A program made the position numbers and the translations under genes. Under the pieces are notes generated by a model that was not told the origin of the DNA, ran no database searches, and worked only from the letters and a program-made list of their open reading frames with translations. From assembly GCA_001800285.1 (NCBI GenBank), contig MGVC01000038.1, forward strand, positions 1-47,839: DNA of 47,839 nt. The letters are read 5' to 3'. Shown in pieces: positions 36,882-45,690 of this stretch. Origin of the DNA: Elusimicrobia bacterium RIFOXYA2_FULL_39_19 (GTDB lineage: Bacteria > Elusimicrobiota > Endomicrobiia > CG1-02-37-114 > XYA2-FULL-39-19). Every line of letters starts with the position of its first letter. The first letter of the stretch is position 1.

Positions 36882-37784
36882 TTAGAACTTAGCTGTAAAA
36901 GAAATCCTGTTTACGTTGCCAAGCACACCCATGGGTCCAAAACCCATATCAAACTGATAACCGGTTACATGAATACCTATACCGGCAGTATAAGATTCTA
37001 AACTATAACCCGTTTTAAAACCAACACGTAAAGCTAATAATTTTGCATACCAGTATTCTGCGCCGAGGTGAACTTTTACTTCTTCTTCAAAAGGTTTTAC
37101 AACTTCTCCGGATACAGTAACATCGCTTAGGTATGAATCTTGCATTTTATAGGCAACGCCTGCCCTGATGTTCATGGGAAGCGGGTCTGTTTCTTCAAAA
37201 TACATAATGCCGGAACCTATATTTTGAATAAGAAAACCAACAGACGTTTTTTCTGATTTAGTAAGCACACCAAAATCTAAAGCATAAGTATTGGCGCTGT
37301 ATTTTTCTATTAATGTAGAAGACAGGTACTTAAATGAAGCACCCACGTTCCAGGCTGATGACTGGCCGGTTATAAAATCCTTTTTTGCCACACTTAAAAC
37401 TACCAGGTTATCGGTCTGAGCTTTAAGCATTTTTGTTTCGCTAACAGTATTTAATTCAAAAGATCCGCCATCATACATCATAACGCCGCCGCCAAATACC
37501 AGGGTTGAACCTGGATATGCAAAGGCCATTGATGTATAAGTATTATCTACAAAACCTGAAAGGTGCATGGCGCTGAATTCCTTTTTTGTCATATTTGCCA
37601 TACCTGACGGGTTCCAGTAAATTGCATTAGCATCATCACTTATAGCAGTGAAAGCTTCACCCATTCCCATAGCTCTTGCACCGGTTGTTTGGCTGAGCAC
37701 CGGAGCCCCGCTGACCCCAAAACAGCTGGAATAAAAGAGAGTGGAACAAATTGCAGATAAAAAAACGATTTTTAAGTTTTTCAT
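36882..37784 (-). CDS. PorV/PorQ-family (UPF0164) outer-membrane protein, copy B
   Basis: A 300-residue exported protein. The ATG is set at MKNLKIVFLS because AGGAGG lies about nine bases before it; a start nine codons earlier would give a poorer signal peptide. The mature start GARAMGMGEAFTAISDDANA and IYWNPSGMA are diagnostic for the family. It is a clear paralogue of copy A (shared ALDFGVLTKSEK/LDLGLLMQNKK and IGIHVTGYQFD ends). The second gene of an envelope run, it probably works with the secreted FlgD-CTD proteins on either side. Confidence 0.87.
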   Translation of the reverse strand: MKNLKIVFLSAICSTLFYSSCFGVSGAPVLSQTTGARAMGMGEAFTAISDDANAIYWNPSGMANMTKKEFSAMHLSGFVDNTYTSMAFAYPGSTLVFGGGVMMYDGGSFELNTVSETKMLKAQTDNLVVLSVAKKDFITGQSSAWNVGASFKYLSSTLIEKYSANTYALDFGVLTKSEKTSVGFLIQNIGSGIMYFEETDPLPMNIRAGVAYKMQDSYLSDVTVSGEVVKPFEEEVKVHLGAEYWYAKLLALRVGFKTGYSLESYTAGIGIHVTGYQFDMGFGPMGVLGNVNRISFTAKF

Positions 37785-37853
37785 AAACTTCTGCCTCCTG
37801 AAAACTGTCATTTATTTTTTTTGTTAATTCAATATTCCTGTGTTTCCAATACT

Positions 37854-37882
37854 ATTATAGGTTATATGCTTAAAATAGGCAT
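37854..37882 (-). promoter_or_regulatory. Weak promoter candidate for PorV-like copy B
   Basis: A perfect TATAAT (37854-37859) is present but the -35 region (ATGCCT at 17-base spacing) is poor. TTTGACATT lies just upstream, so activation by a regulator would fit. Confidence 0.3.
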
Positions 37883-37888
37883 CAATTC

Positions 37889-37908
37889 AATGTCAAATTA
37901 GTGTCAAA
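37889..37908 (-). promoter_or_regulatory. Two TTTGACA motifs upstream of PorV-like copy B
   Basis: TTTGACATT (exact match to the copy A site) and TTTGACACT are spaced 11 bases apart, one turn of the helix, as expected for a dimeric regulator. Confidence 0.3.
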
Positions 37909-37921
37909 TTCTGGGACACTA
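37899..37921. repeat. Inverted repeat TAGTGTC-N9-GACACTA
   Basis: Perfect 7-base arms with a 9-base loop, lying between the end of the large beta-helix gene and the PorV-like start. It overlaps the second TTTGACA motif, so it may be an operator or a hairpin ending the upstream transcript; no T-run follows on the minus strand. Confidence 0.5.
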
Positions 37922-37964
37922 TTTTATTATAGCAAATTTTCTTTATCGTCGAAATAGTTAAAGA

Positions 37965-40322
37965 TTATTTAACAATACATATCTTTGTTGTTGATACCCT
38001 GCCGGCCTGTTTGAATCTTAATATATAAATTCCAGCGGGTACTATATTGCCGCTGTTGTCAGTACCGTTCCAATTGCATGAGTGAGCCCCGCTGGTGATA
38101 AATTCATTTGAAATAATTGTTTTTATAAGACCACCATTTAAATCATAGAGGTCAAGAGTACCTACCCCCGGAGTAGTAACTGAATAAGTAATAGTCACTT
38201 CACCGTTTTCAAGCGGTTTAAACAGGTTGTTTTTCAAAGTTACTCCACTATTCCCCTGAAAAGTACCTGTAAAATCAATAGAGGGCATAGCTGCCGACGG
38301 TATAGCCACTATACGGCTTAAAGGTGTAAATACCCAGTTTTGTTTATCAGGTACTACCGTATAATTACCTGGTACAAGAGAAGTAAATTCATATTTGCCC
38401 ATTGAATCTGTTAGTGCATTAGTTACATAACTGCCTGTTAGAAAAACCTGTGCTTCCTTTATAATAGAAGCATCATTGTCTTTTATAGTACCGCTTATGC
38501 TGTAAACAGTACCATTGTAAGTACCTGTAAAATTCTGATTTGAAGCATTACTTTCTAAAGGACTATAGGGATAATTTAACGGAGTAAAATCCCAATAAGC
38601 TAATGAAGGAGCGACTGTATAAGTACCGGTACTCAGATTGATGAATGCATAATAACCGGATGAATCCGTTAAAACTGTTGTATTTTCAAGGCCGTTTAAA
38701 GTTACGGCTACAGAACCAATCCCTATGTTTGATGAATTCCTTACATAACCGCTTATATTACATAATACCAGAGAACCCGCATATTGCCCGAAATAGTTCT
38801 GGTTTGTTTCATCTGAAATCAGATTATAGGTTCTTTGCGCAGGGCTTAAATCCCAGCCTGTTTTAACTGGAATAATAGAGTAGGACCCGGTTGAAAGATG
38901 AGTAAATTGGTAATAACCGCTGTTGTTTGTTGTTGTGGCTGCACTCAAAAGCCCTGTTAAATTAACGGTTACTCCTATGATTACTGTACTACTATTGTCT
39001 TTCACGTAACCGCTGATACTGTAATACTGAGCAGGCTCACCGTATTCATAACAACCAATATCATAACCGTTTTCACCAGGCCGGCTTTTACCGCTTATGT
39101 CATCTGTCACATCATTTAGTGTAGCCCCTATATTTTTTGCCTGTGAGTTTGAAGACAGCCGGAAATCTGTAGTACTCACATCAACAAAAATAACCGCGGG
39201 GGCAACGCTGATAGTATTTGTATCTTTATGCACATTTGACTGCCAGCTGCCCAGAGAATAATCCTGGCCTGTATCATTATTTGAAACAATATATCCTCCG
39301 CTGTTGTTGTAGATTATGTTATTATCCATGATAAGGCCAACCAAACTGCTGTTATAAACCTCCACTGCGGAACCTCCGGAATTTCCTGAAATAATTATGT
39401 TATTCATAACGATGCAATCGGAGGAATTATCTTCAATACCCATAGCTCTGCTTCCCATTCCGGACTGGCAGTATATTGTATTGTTTAATATCTTATTTCT
39501 TCTGGCGCCGTCTGCACCGTCAATCTGAAAAAAAGCCAGCCCCTGAGCATAATTGTTGTAAATCAGATTATTGCGCACAATACTGTCCTGTACGCCATCC
39601 AGGCTTATAGCCGCTCCGCCATGTCCGTTATTATTTCCGTATATAACATTTTTTTCTACTAAGGCTCCAGTTATTATGCCATCGCCTCCCATATTGATAT
39701 CCGCATTCATATGAATACCGGAACCGCGATTATTATGGCTTCTGTTTCCCCTGATTATAGGATAATCACCGCTGTTACTGAAATAAATACCGTGACTGCT
39801 CTGGTTGCCGTAACATTCATTATTTTCAATGGTTATGTAATTACAAAAAGCGGTAAAAATACCCATATCGCCATTATCAAAACACACACAATTTTTAATT
39901 GTCACATGATCTGAAGAAGCAGGGTAAACAGAATACCTGTTTCCGCCTGTTATACGAAACCCGTCAATTATTATGTAATCACTGTTATCAATATCTACCC
40001 CGGCATTACTGCCTACGCTGGTAACATCTATCAAAACATTGGTACCGTTGGCTTTCAGGGTAATCGGCAATAATACAGTACCATTCATATCCGAAATAAC
40101 CACATGTTCCTGATAGGTTCCGTCACTGATAAGGGCTGTATCTCCGGGTTGGAGATTATCCACAGCATGCTGGATTGTTTTCCAGGGTGAGCCTGAAGCT
40201 CCGGTATTGGTATCTAAACCGGAAGTTGAAACATAATATGTAGCGGAATTAATTTGGGCAGGGTAAAGCGTGAAGAAAAAAACAAAAATCACCAAACAAA
40301 CAGCATAGGGCTTTATTTTCAT
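37965..40322 (-). CDS. Secreted right-handed beta-helix protein with three carboxypeptidase-regulatory-like repeats and FlgD-like C-terminus
   Basis: A 785-residue exported protein. The signal peptide (MKIKPYAVCLVIFVFFFTLYP...) is followed by YYVSTSGLDTNTG (DUF1565-like start) and a parallel beta-helix to about residue 430 (repeats such as DYIIIDGFRI, DHVTIKNCVC, NYITIENNEC). Three carboxypeptidase-D-regulatory-like repeats begin near 430, 519 and 611 (each SISGYVKD-type start and SGYYQF/GKYEFTSL core). A FlgD-like end occupies about 694-785 (TKICIVK tail). Beta-helices of this kind are polysaccharide lyases, epimerases or structural surface proteins; no lyase residues can be picked out. It overlaps its upstream paralogue by one base. 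Confidence 0.8.
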   Translation of the reverse strand: MKIKPYAVCLVIFVFFFTLYPAQINSATYYVSTSGLDTNTGASGSPWKTIQHAVDNLQPGDTALISDGTYQEHVVISDMNGTVLLPITLKANGTNVLIDVTSVGSNAGVDIDNSDYIIIDGFRITGGNRYSVYPASSDHVTIKNCVCFDNGDMGIFTAFCNYITIENNECYGNQSSHGIYFSNSGDYPIIRGNRSHNNRGSGIHMNADINMGGDGIITGALVEKNVIYGNNNGHGGAAISLDGVQDSIVRNNLIYNNYAQGLAFFQIDGADGARRNKILNNTIYCQSGMGSRAMGIEDNSSDCIVMNNIIISGNSGGSAVEVYNSSLVGLIMDNNIIYNNSGGYIVSNNDTGQDYSLGSWQSNVHKDTNTISVAPAVIFVDVSTTDFRLSSNSQAKNIGATLNDVTDDISGKSRPGENGYDIGCYEYGEPAQYYSISGYVKDNSSTVIIGVTVNLTGLLSAATTTNNSGYYQFTHLSTGSYSIIPVKTGWDLSPAQRTYNLISDETNQNYFGQYAGSLVLCNISGYVRNSSNIGIGSVAVTLNGLENTTVLTDSSGYYAFINLSTGTYTVAPSLAYWDFTPLNYPYSPLESNASNQNFTGTYNGTVYSISGTIKDNDASIIKEAQVFLTGSYVTNALTDSMGKYEFTSLVPGNYTVVPDKQNWVFTPLSRIVAIPSAAMPSIDFTGTFQGNSGVTLKNNLFKPLENGEVTITYSVTTPGVGTLDLYDLNGGLIKTIISNEFITSGAHSCNWNGTDNSGNIVPAGIYILRFKQAGRVSTTKICIVK

Positions 40323-41542
40323 TATTTATTACGCATTTTTTTCCAGTTACTTATATATTTTTCAGCATTAATATTAATTTCATCAACCACATTTGAGGCC
40401 TTATCCTGTGAACTGAATTTTTGCCAGGCATTTAAATCATAAATTTTGCCTCTGACATTGTTTTCCAGCGCGTAATGGCGCCAATAGCCGCTTTTACCAT
40501 CCATTGCCTTAGTATCTGTCACTTCAACAATATTATCTGCAGTTTTGCTGTTATAAAAAATATTGTTATCTGAAACTACCGTACCAGCGATATCCGCAGC
40601 CAGTTCTATGGCTGAGGGCCCATCGGTGGCAAATACATTGCCTCTAATCAGGCATCCGGCAGAACCGTCTACTATTGAAAGCGCAACCTGATTTGGAAAA
40701 TCCTGCCCCTGTGAATAATAGACAGTATTGCCCGAAACCAAATTTGATTTAGAACCTTCCGCCGCATCTATTTTAAATAAAACAATACTTCCGCCGAAAT
40801 TATCGCAAAGAAAATTATTTCTTATAACCGAGTTTTGTACCCCGTCAAGATTAAGCGCAAAAGCTTCCGGGCTATCAGTATTATTTCCGCAAATTACGTT
40901 GTTTTCTATCAGGGCATTTGTAATAATGCCGTCCCCTCCCATATTTTTATCTGCATTGAGCTGTATACCCGCGTCACTGTTATCATGGCAGTAGTTATTT
41001 CTTACTATAGGCCAGTCCCCGCTGTTGCTGACATATATTCCGTGTGATTCACGGGTATCATGCACTTCATTATTCTCAATAAGCAAGTAATTGCAAAATC
41101 CTGTTAATATACCCAGGTCCCCGGTGTTTGAAATTTCACAGTTTTTTATGGTAATAGAGTCTGAATTTACTATAAATATTCCTCTTCCTGAAACACCCTG
41201 TATTTTAAATCCGTCAACAACAATATTGGAACAATTATCAATTACCATGCCGTTTTTAACTCCGGTAATTATAACTTTGTTTCCGGCTGCTTTGATAGTA
41301 ACTGACTTTTTTTCATCAAAATCAATTGTTTCCTTATAAACGCCGTCTTTTACAATTATCACATCGCCCGGCTGAGCTTTATAAATAGCATTGTTTATTG
41401 TTTCTTTTTGAGTAACATAATATTCTTTTGCCGTTAATTGTGAAATAACCATAAAAATCACCAAGCTCACATGCAAAACTATTTTATTTTGTCTCATAGC
41501 AGCCACCGTCATATCCTTTCCCTGTCGAGGGGTTAATTTCAT
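40322..41542 (-). CDS. Secreted right-handed beta-helix protein, short paralogue
   Basis: A 406-residue exported protein. Its helix repeats match those of the long paralogue (GDGIITNALIENNVICGN; LDGVQNSVIRNNFLCDN). The regulatory-like repeats and FlgD-like end are absent. The signal sequence lies near residues 16-38; MRQNKIVLHV may be the real start, with M11 also possible. The start used has GGAG seven bases upstream, located in the stub gene. Glycan-acting lyase or epimerase is likely; a binding role is not excluded. Confidence 0.75.
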   Translation of the reverse strand: MKLTPRQGKDMTVAAMRQNKIVLHVSLVIFMVISQLTAKEYYVTQKETINNAIYKAQPGDVIIVKDGVYKETIDFDEKKSVTIKAAGNKVIITGVKNGMVIDNCSNIVVDGFKIQGVSGRGIFIVNSDSITIKNCEISNTGDLGILTGFCNYLLIENNEVHDTRESHGIYVSNSGDWPIVRNNYCHDNSDAGIQLNADKNMGGDGIITNALIENNVICGNNTDSPEAFALNLDGVQNSVIRNNFLCDNFGGSIVLFKIDAAEGSKSNLVSGNTVYYSQGQDFPNQVALSIVDGSAGCLIRGNVFATDGPSAIELAADIAGTVVSDNNIFYNSKTADNIVEVTDTKAMDGKSGYWRHYALENNVRGKIYDLNAWQKFSSQDKASNVVDEININAEKYISNWKKMRNK

Positions 41543-41763
41543 TCCAAATCTCCAATACTTATATTTTCTACATAAGTACCGTCATTTATCAGCACCGTAT
41601 CACCTTTTTTTATTGAGTCAACTGCATATTGAATTGTCTGCCAGGGAGATGATTGTGTTCCGGGATGACTGTCTAAACCTGCAGGGGAAACGTAATAGAC
41701 GGCAGAATTAAGAAAGGGGATGAAAAACAAAAAAGCAAAGATAAGAATAAGTAATTTCTTCAT
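41539..41763 (-). pseudogene. Truncated N-terminal stub of a secreted beta-helix protein
   Basis: A 74-codon frame with a signal peptide (MKKLLILIFAFLFFIPFLN) and YYVSPAGLDSHPGTQSSPW, closely similar to the first part of the 785-residue paralogue, that stops at IGDLE just where the beta-helix should begin. Its TGA overlaps the next ATG (ATGA). It is a decayed third copy. It may still supply the ribosome entry for the short paralogue. Confidence 0.7.
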
Positions 41764-41786
41764 AAATTTACTGTTTTTTTTAAACT

Positions 41787-43712
41787 TTATTTCAAACGCC
41801 CGGTCATAAGTTCATAAAGAGCACCGATAACCATAGGCCTGAAATAATCTCCGCCGCATTCAATATGGTTCCAGGACATGCCGCAGGATGCTTTTCTGTC
41901 TTCTACATCTTTTATTACGCGTAAAGCTTCTTTTTTCATGCCCATAATATACAAATGAACGGCAAAAGCAAATTCAATGCCAGTCCAGGGTTCATACTGC
42001 TGAAAACAAACCTTTTTATTGTCCTTATAGCCGCCGTTAATATAACACCACCCTTTTTCACCGGGTGTTGAATATTCTTTCATGTACCCTGAATCCATTT
42101 TCTTTCTGTTTTGTTTCAGGCAGATTTTTAAATGCGATTCTATCATACTTTCAGGAAGTATATGCCCCAGCCCGGATAAAACGCAGAACCAGTCTCCGGA
42201 AAGCGCGTCAAGCAGGCTTGCCTCATCTTTTATTTTACCGTCATTCCATAAGATAAAGTGTTTCCCATTCCAGAGCTTCTTTATCATATTTGTTTTAACT
42301 GTTTCAAAATCTTGTTTACACTTATTGGATAGTTCATCATCTCCCATAATCTTTCCGGCTTCCATGCCGACTCTCAGCGTTGCAAGCCACAATCCTGAAA
42401 GATAGGCACTTGCGCCTTTCCAGTCCCAGGCATCAAATGTTTGGTCTGGCCCGGAAATATCCGGCAGTAAATCTCCGTCTGTATCAAGCCCGTAAACTCC
42501 AAGCAGGGCTTTTTTAAGGCTCGGGTACATTTCCCTCAAAAATTCCTTGTCTTTCCACAAGTAGTAATTTCTATAAACCATTAAACAAAACTGCATGTTC
42601 ATATCTTTCCTGCGGTATTCATCTATTCTATTGAACGTACCTGGAAAGTAATGTGCAATCCAGCCGTCTTCCTTCCTTTGAAACCCAGCTGTCAGCCTTA
42701 TGGCAGATTTTTCCAGTTCAGGAAATAAATTAACGTACAACCAGGACCCGTAATAAGCCACATCTGTTGTCTGCAAACCGCAACAACAACAGCTGCCTTC
42801 CCAAACTCCAAATTTTTTATCTTTTGTCAACCAGCTTTGTTTAACAAAGCAGGAAAACTGCTCTGCATAGCTTTCTTTTAAATATTGCGGAAGTTTGCTT
42901 TTAAAGATACTGTTATAAAACTTTTCTGTTTTATTTTTCAGCATCTGTTTATTTTTTATTACATAATCCATCACTTCTTTGGCAGAGCTGAAATAGTTGC
43001 TGTAATAATGCCCCATATTGCTGTCATCCCAATCCTTAAAATCCGGGTAATGCCATGTAACAATTATTTCATTATTTATGTTTCCTTCAAAATAAGCCCC
43101 CGCATAATACTGCCCCTTGTATTTGCTTTTGTTGAATGGTTTACCCGGAATTTTATTACGGCTTACCATAGTATTAAGCCCCGTAAATTCTTTTTCATCA
43201 AAAAACACTTTTCCTTTTGGGCTGTACAACTGTATTTCACCTTTATCGGATTTCAAAAATGAAAATTGATTTTCTGCCTGTGCATCACAGAACGAATCAG
43301 AAGAAAACAGCATACATAATTTACCCTGGCCTTTAACCCTACACATAAAGGAAGGAAGAGAAGAGTTTTTCACATCTCCGGGTATAAAAAATGACATGAA
43401 CTCAATTTCTACCGGCAGGCCGGGGAAACTTAGTTTAACCTTAGGAAATTCACCGGTATATTTAATGGATTTTACGCCCTTAATTACCCGCCCGGGAATA
43501 ACATGTTCATCTAAACTTAAAACATAGGTTTGTTTTTTATGCTCATATAAAAACAACATGTCCAGCTGTTTGTCTGTAAGCCAGTCATTGAAAATATGAT
43601 TTGTATAATATTTGCCGTCAGGCCTTGCTTCAAAACCGCCTGCACCTATACCGCCGACATAAACACCGCTTCTTGCTTTACTTCTTGATGATTGATTAGA
43701 ATTTATTCGCAT
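41787..43712 (-). CDS. GH116-like glycosidase (GBA2-like beta-glucosidase family)
   Basis: A 641-residue cytoplasmic protein without a signal peptide. An N-terminal beta-sandwich is followed by an (alpha/alpha)6 barrel. The family motifs are visible: FGVWEG (Glu305, likely nucleophile) followed by GLQTTDVAYYGSW, and GPDQTFDAWDWKGASAYLSG (Asp423, Asp427; one is the acid/base). GH116 includes glucosylceramidases, beta-glucosidases and beta-xylosidases. Four consecutive cysteines (308-311) lie next to the nucleophile, which is odd. The gene sits just upstream of the beta-helix stub. Substrate could be a beta-glucoside or xyloside. Confidence 0.75.
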   Translation of the reverse strand: MRINSNQSSRSKARSGVYVGGIGAGGFEARPDGKYYTNHIFNDWLTDKQLDMLFLYEHKKQTYVLSLDEHVIPGRVIKGVKSIKYTGEFPKVKLSFPGLPVEIEFMSFFIPGDVKNSSLPSFMCRVKGQGKLCMLFSSDSFCDAQAENQFSFLKSDKGEIQLYSPKGKVFFDEKEFTGLNTMVSRNKIPGKPFNKSKYKGQYYAGAYFEGNINNEIIVTWHYPDFKDWDDSNMGHYYSNYFSSAKEVMDYVIKNKQMLKNKTEKFYNSIFKSKLPQYLKESYAEQFSCFVKQSWLTKDKKFGVWEGSCCCCGLQTTDVAYYGSWLYVNLFPELEKSAIRLTAGFQRKEDGWIAHYFPGTFNRIDEYRRKDMNMQFCLMVYRNYYLWKDKEFLREMYPSLKKALLGVYGLDTDGDLLPDISGPDQTFDAWDWKGASAYLSGLWLATLRVGMEAGKIMGDDELSNKCKQDFETVKTNMIKKLWNGKHFILWNDGKIKDEASLLDALSGDWFCVLSGLGHILPESMIESHLKICLKQNRKKMDSGYMKEYSTPGEKGWCYINGGYKDNKKVCFQQYEPWTGIEFAFAVHLYIMGMKKEALRVIKDVEDRKASCGMSWNHIECGGDYFRPMVIGALYELMTGRLK

Positions 43713-43814
43713 TTTTACCCCTGGAAATCCGTTTTACAAAACCGTGCAGTTAAACACCCTGATTCGTTTCACCACTGGTTAAAAATAGTTTTTTAGAAAC
43801 ATCTCAATATGAAT

Positions 43815-45065
43815 TCAATTTACATTCCTTTTTTTTAAATCAGCTATCTTTACTTTTCTGCCCGTTTTTATGCTTATATTGGCCGCATCGCCAATAAGGA
43901 CGGCATTGATGGCTTCTTCAAGCGTTGCCAGGTCACTATTATTTTTACCGCAGAACAAATCTTCCCTTAATAACGGGTCCGCCCCGCCATGCCCGCCTTT
44001 CGCTTTTTTTGGTTTTATTTCTTTTGCACCTTCATTAATAAGATAAAGATGAAATTTCTCACCGCAATATCTATTAAAACCCGGGATAGTTATGCTTCCC
44101 GGAACGCAGTCCGCAGTATCTGTTTCGGAATATTCCAACCGCCCTTTAGTCCCTTCAATTATAATTTCAACCCCTTCATAAGTGGAGTAAGCAAGAAGCG
44201 AAAAATTGACCTGCACTCCGTTTTTATAGTTATAAACCACATTAGCCGCGTCTTCTATGTCAATTTCCGGATCAAAGACGCAACCGTCTCGTATATAAGA
44301 ATTTCCGTCAGCCTCAGCATCAAAATAGAGCTTTTTTGCATCTGTGTTAGATGAAAAGTCTGCATAGAACTCGCAGTATTTTTTATGTTTGCATCCTAAA
44401 CATCTTTTTGACCTGAATTTGCCGTTTTTTCCGTATAAACGCAAAGCACCTTTAGCAAATACTTCATCCGGCTCTGATTCTACAAACCAGTTAATAACAT
44501 CAAAGCAATGGCTGGCTTTATGTATAAGAAGCCCGCCTGAATTTTTCTTTAACCTGTGCCAGCGCCTGAAATAATCCGCGCCGTGGCGACGGTCCAGCTT
44601 TTCATTGAATGCTACGCTTAATATTTTTCCCAATTGGCCGCTGTCAATTATTTCCTTAATCTTCATCATTGCCGGCTGATATCTTACATTATGGGTAACA
44701 ACGACTTTTTTTCCTGTTTCTTTTGACGCTTTCAATATCTGGGCGCATTGTCTCGCGCTTATACATAACGGTTTTTCCGAAATTACATTTTTGCCGGCAT
44801 GAAGGGATTTTTTTATATAATCAGCGTGGGTGGTATCTTTTGTGCAGACAATCACTGAATCAACATCCAGTTCTTTTAAGGCCTTATTAAAATCAGTATA
44901 TACAGGCAGATTAGCGCCGAGGATTTTATTAGCACCTTCAAGCCTCAGCCGGCTGTTGTCAAACAACCCGGCTAATTTAGCTGTTTTCTTAAAATCCTTC
45001 AGCAACGGCCTTGCAAACATACTCAAACCCCGGTTTCCCGGCCCAGCCAATAAATATTTAATCAT
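43815..45065 (-). CDS. Gfo/Idh/MocA-family oxidoreductase with a Cys cluster
   Basis: A 416-residue NAD(P)-dependent dehydrogenase, longer than the usual 340-390. The Rossmann site is LLAGPGNRGLSMFAR, and the family lysine is Lys98 in EKPLCI. A short insert carries CLGCKHKKYC (Cys222, Cys225, Cys231), which looks like a small zinc or iron-sulfur site. Oligosaccharide 3-dehydrogenation is one known role of the family. It overlaps the SGNH hydrolase by four bases, so the two probably act on one sugar. GH116-like gene follows after about 100 bases. Confidence 0.8.
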   Translation of the reverse strand: MIKYLLAGPGNRGLSMFARPLLKDFKKTAKLAGLFDNSRLRLEGANKILGANLPVYTDFNKALKELDVDSVIVCTKDTTHADYIKKSLHAGKNVISEKPLCISARQCAQILKASKETGKKVVVTHNVRYQPAMMKIKEIIDSGQLGKILSVAFNEKLDRRHGADYFRRWHRLKKNSGGLLIHKASHCFDVINWFVESEPDEVFAKGALRLYGKNGKFRSKRCLGCKHKKYCEFYADFSSNTDAKKLYFDAEADGNSYIRDGCVFDPEIDIEDAANVVYNYKNGVQVNFSLLAYSTYEGVEIIIEGTKGRLEYSETDTADCVPGSITIPGFNRYCGEKFHLYLINEGAKEIKPKKAKGGHGGADPLLREDLFCGKNNSDLATLEEAINAVLIGDAANISIKTGRKVKIADLKKRNVN

Positions 45066-45631
45066 AATATTTTCCCAATCCTTCCTGCTATGTAAGCGGC
45101 CTGCAGTTTTCTTATTTCAGATTTAAAATGCACATGATCACAAAATAAATTATTTCCAAGGTTTTTCGTAAACTTATAAAGGTCAATTGTTTGAATTTTA
45201 TTTTCTGCCATCACTTTGTCCGCCACCCTGTTGTAAGTCAACACATCTTTATTGAACCTGCTGAAATCCTTAACTATTCTGTTGTGCCTTTTATCATCAA
45301 CGGGCGTTATGCGCACCCAGATAACAATTCCAGCTTTTTTAAGTTCCGACAAAATTTCTTTGAGATTCTTTTCGTACTGCTTTATCGGTACCTGCTTTTC
45401 TGTTTTCCCTTTATTGAGCTTTATATCGTGCAGCCCGCAATTAAACAAAATGATATCATGTCTCAATAATTTGTTTTTATTGTTTTGCACAAACTTCAAT
45501 ACATTAATACTATCTTCGCCGTTGCCTTTTATGCGCGAATAACCGCATTTATCCTTAAGCATTTCCTTAAGATAAGGGCCGTAATGCATTGAAATACTGT
45601 CACCGATAACAAATAGTGGTTTCTTTTTCAC
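45062..45631 (-). CDS. SGNH-family hydrolase (GDSL-type esterase)
   Basis: A 189-residue soluble protein. Block I GDSIS is near the N-terminus (Ser12). A GNGEDS and a NCGLHD stretch follow. The C-terminal catalytic pair is Asp165/His168 in CDHVHF. Such enzymes remove acetyl or other ester groups from sugars or lipids. No signal peptide, so it works in the cytoplasm. The start is GTG with AAGGAAG before it. It is coupled to the Gfo/Idh/MocA gene, suggesting de-esterification before oxidation. Confidence 0.8.
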   Translation of the reverse strand: MKKKPLFVIGDSISMHYGPYLKEMLKDKCGYSRIKGNGEDSINVLKFVQNNKNKLLRHDIILFNCGLHDIKLNKGKTEKQVPIKQYEKNLKEILSELKKAGIVIWVRITPVDDKRHNRIVKDFSRFNKDVLTYNRVADKVMAENKIQTIDLYKFTKNLGNNLFCDHVHFKSEIRKLQAAYIAGRIGKIL

Positions 45632-45690
45632 TTCTTCCTTTCTAATACCCCATGCTACTTGATAGGAAAAGTTTGGGGTATCCTTCCTTT

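Noticed and set aside
39000-41500. Tandem-repeat or CRISPR-like array in the beta-helix genes
   Set aside because: The repetition is protein-level (beta-helix coils and regulatory-like domains), with no regular DNA repeats or spacers.
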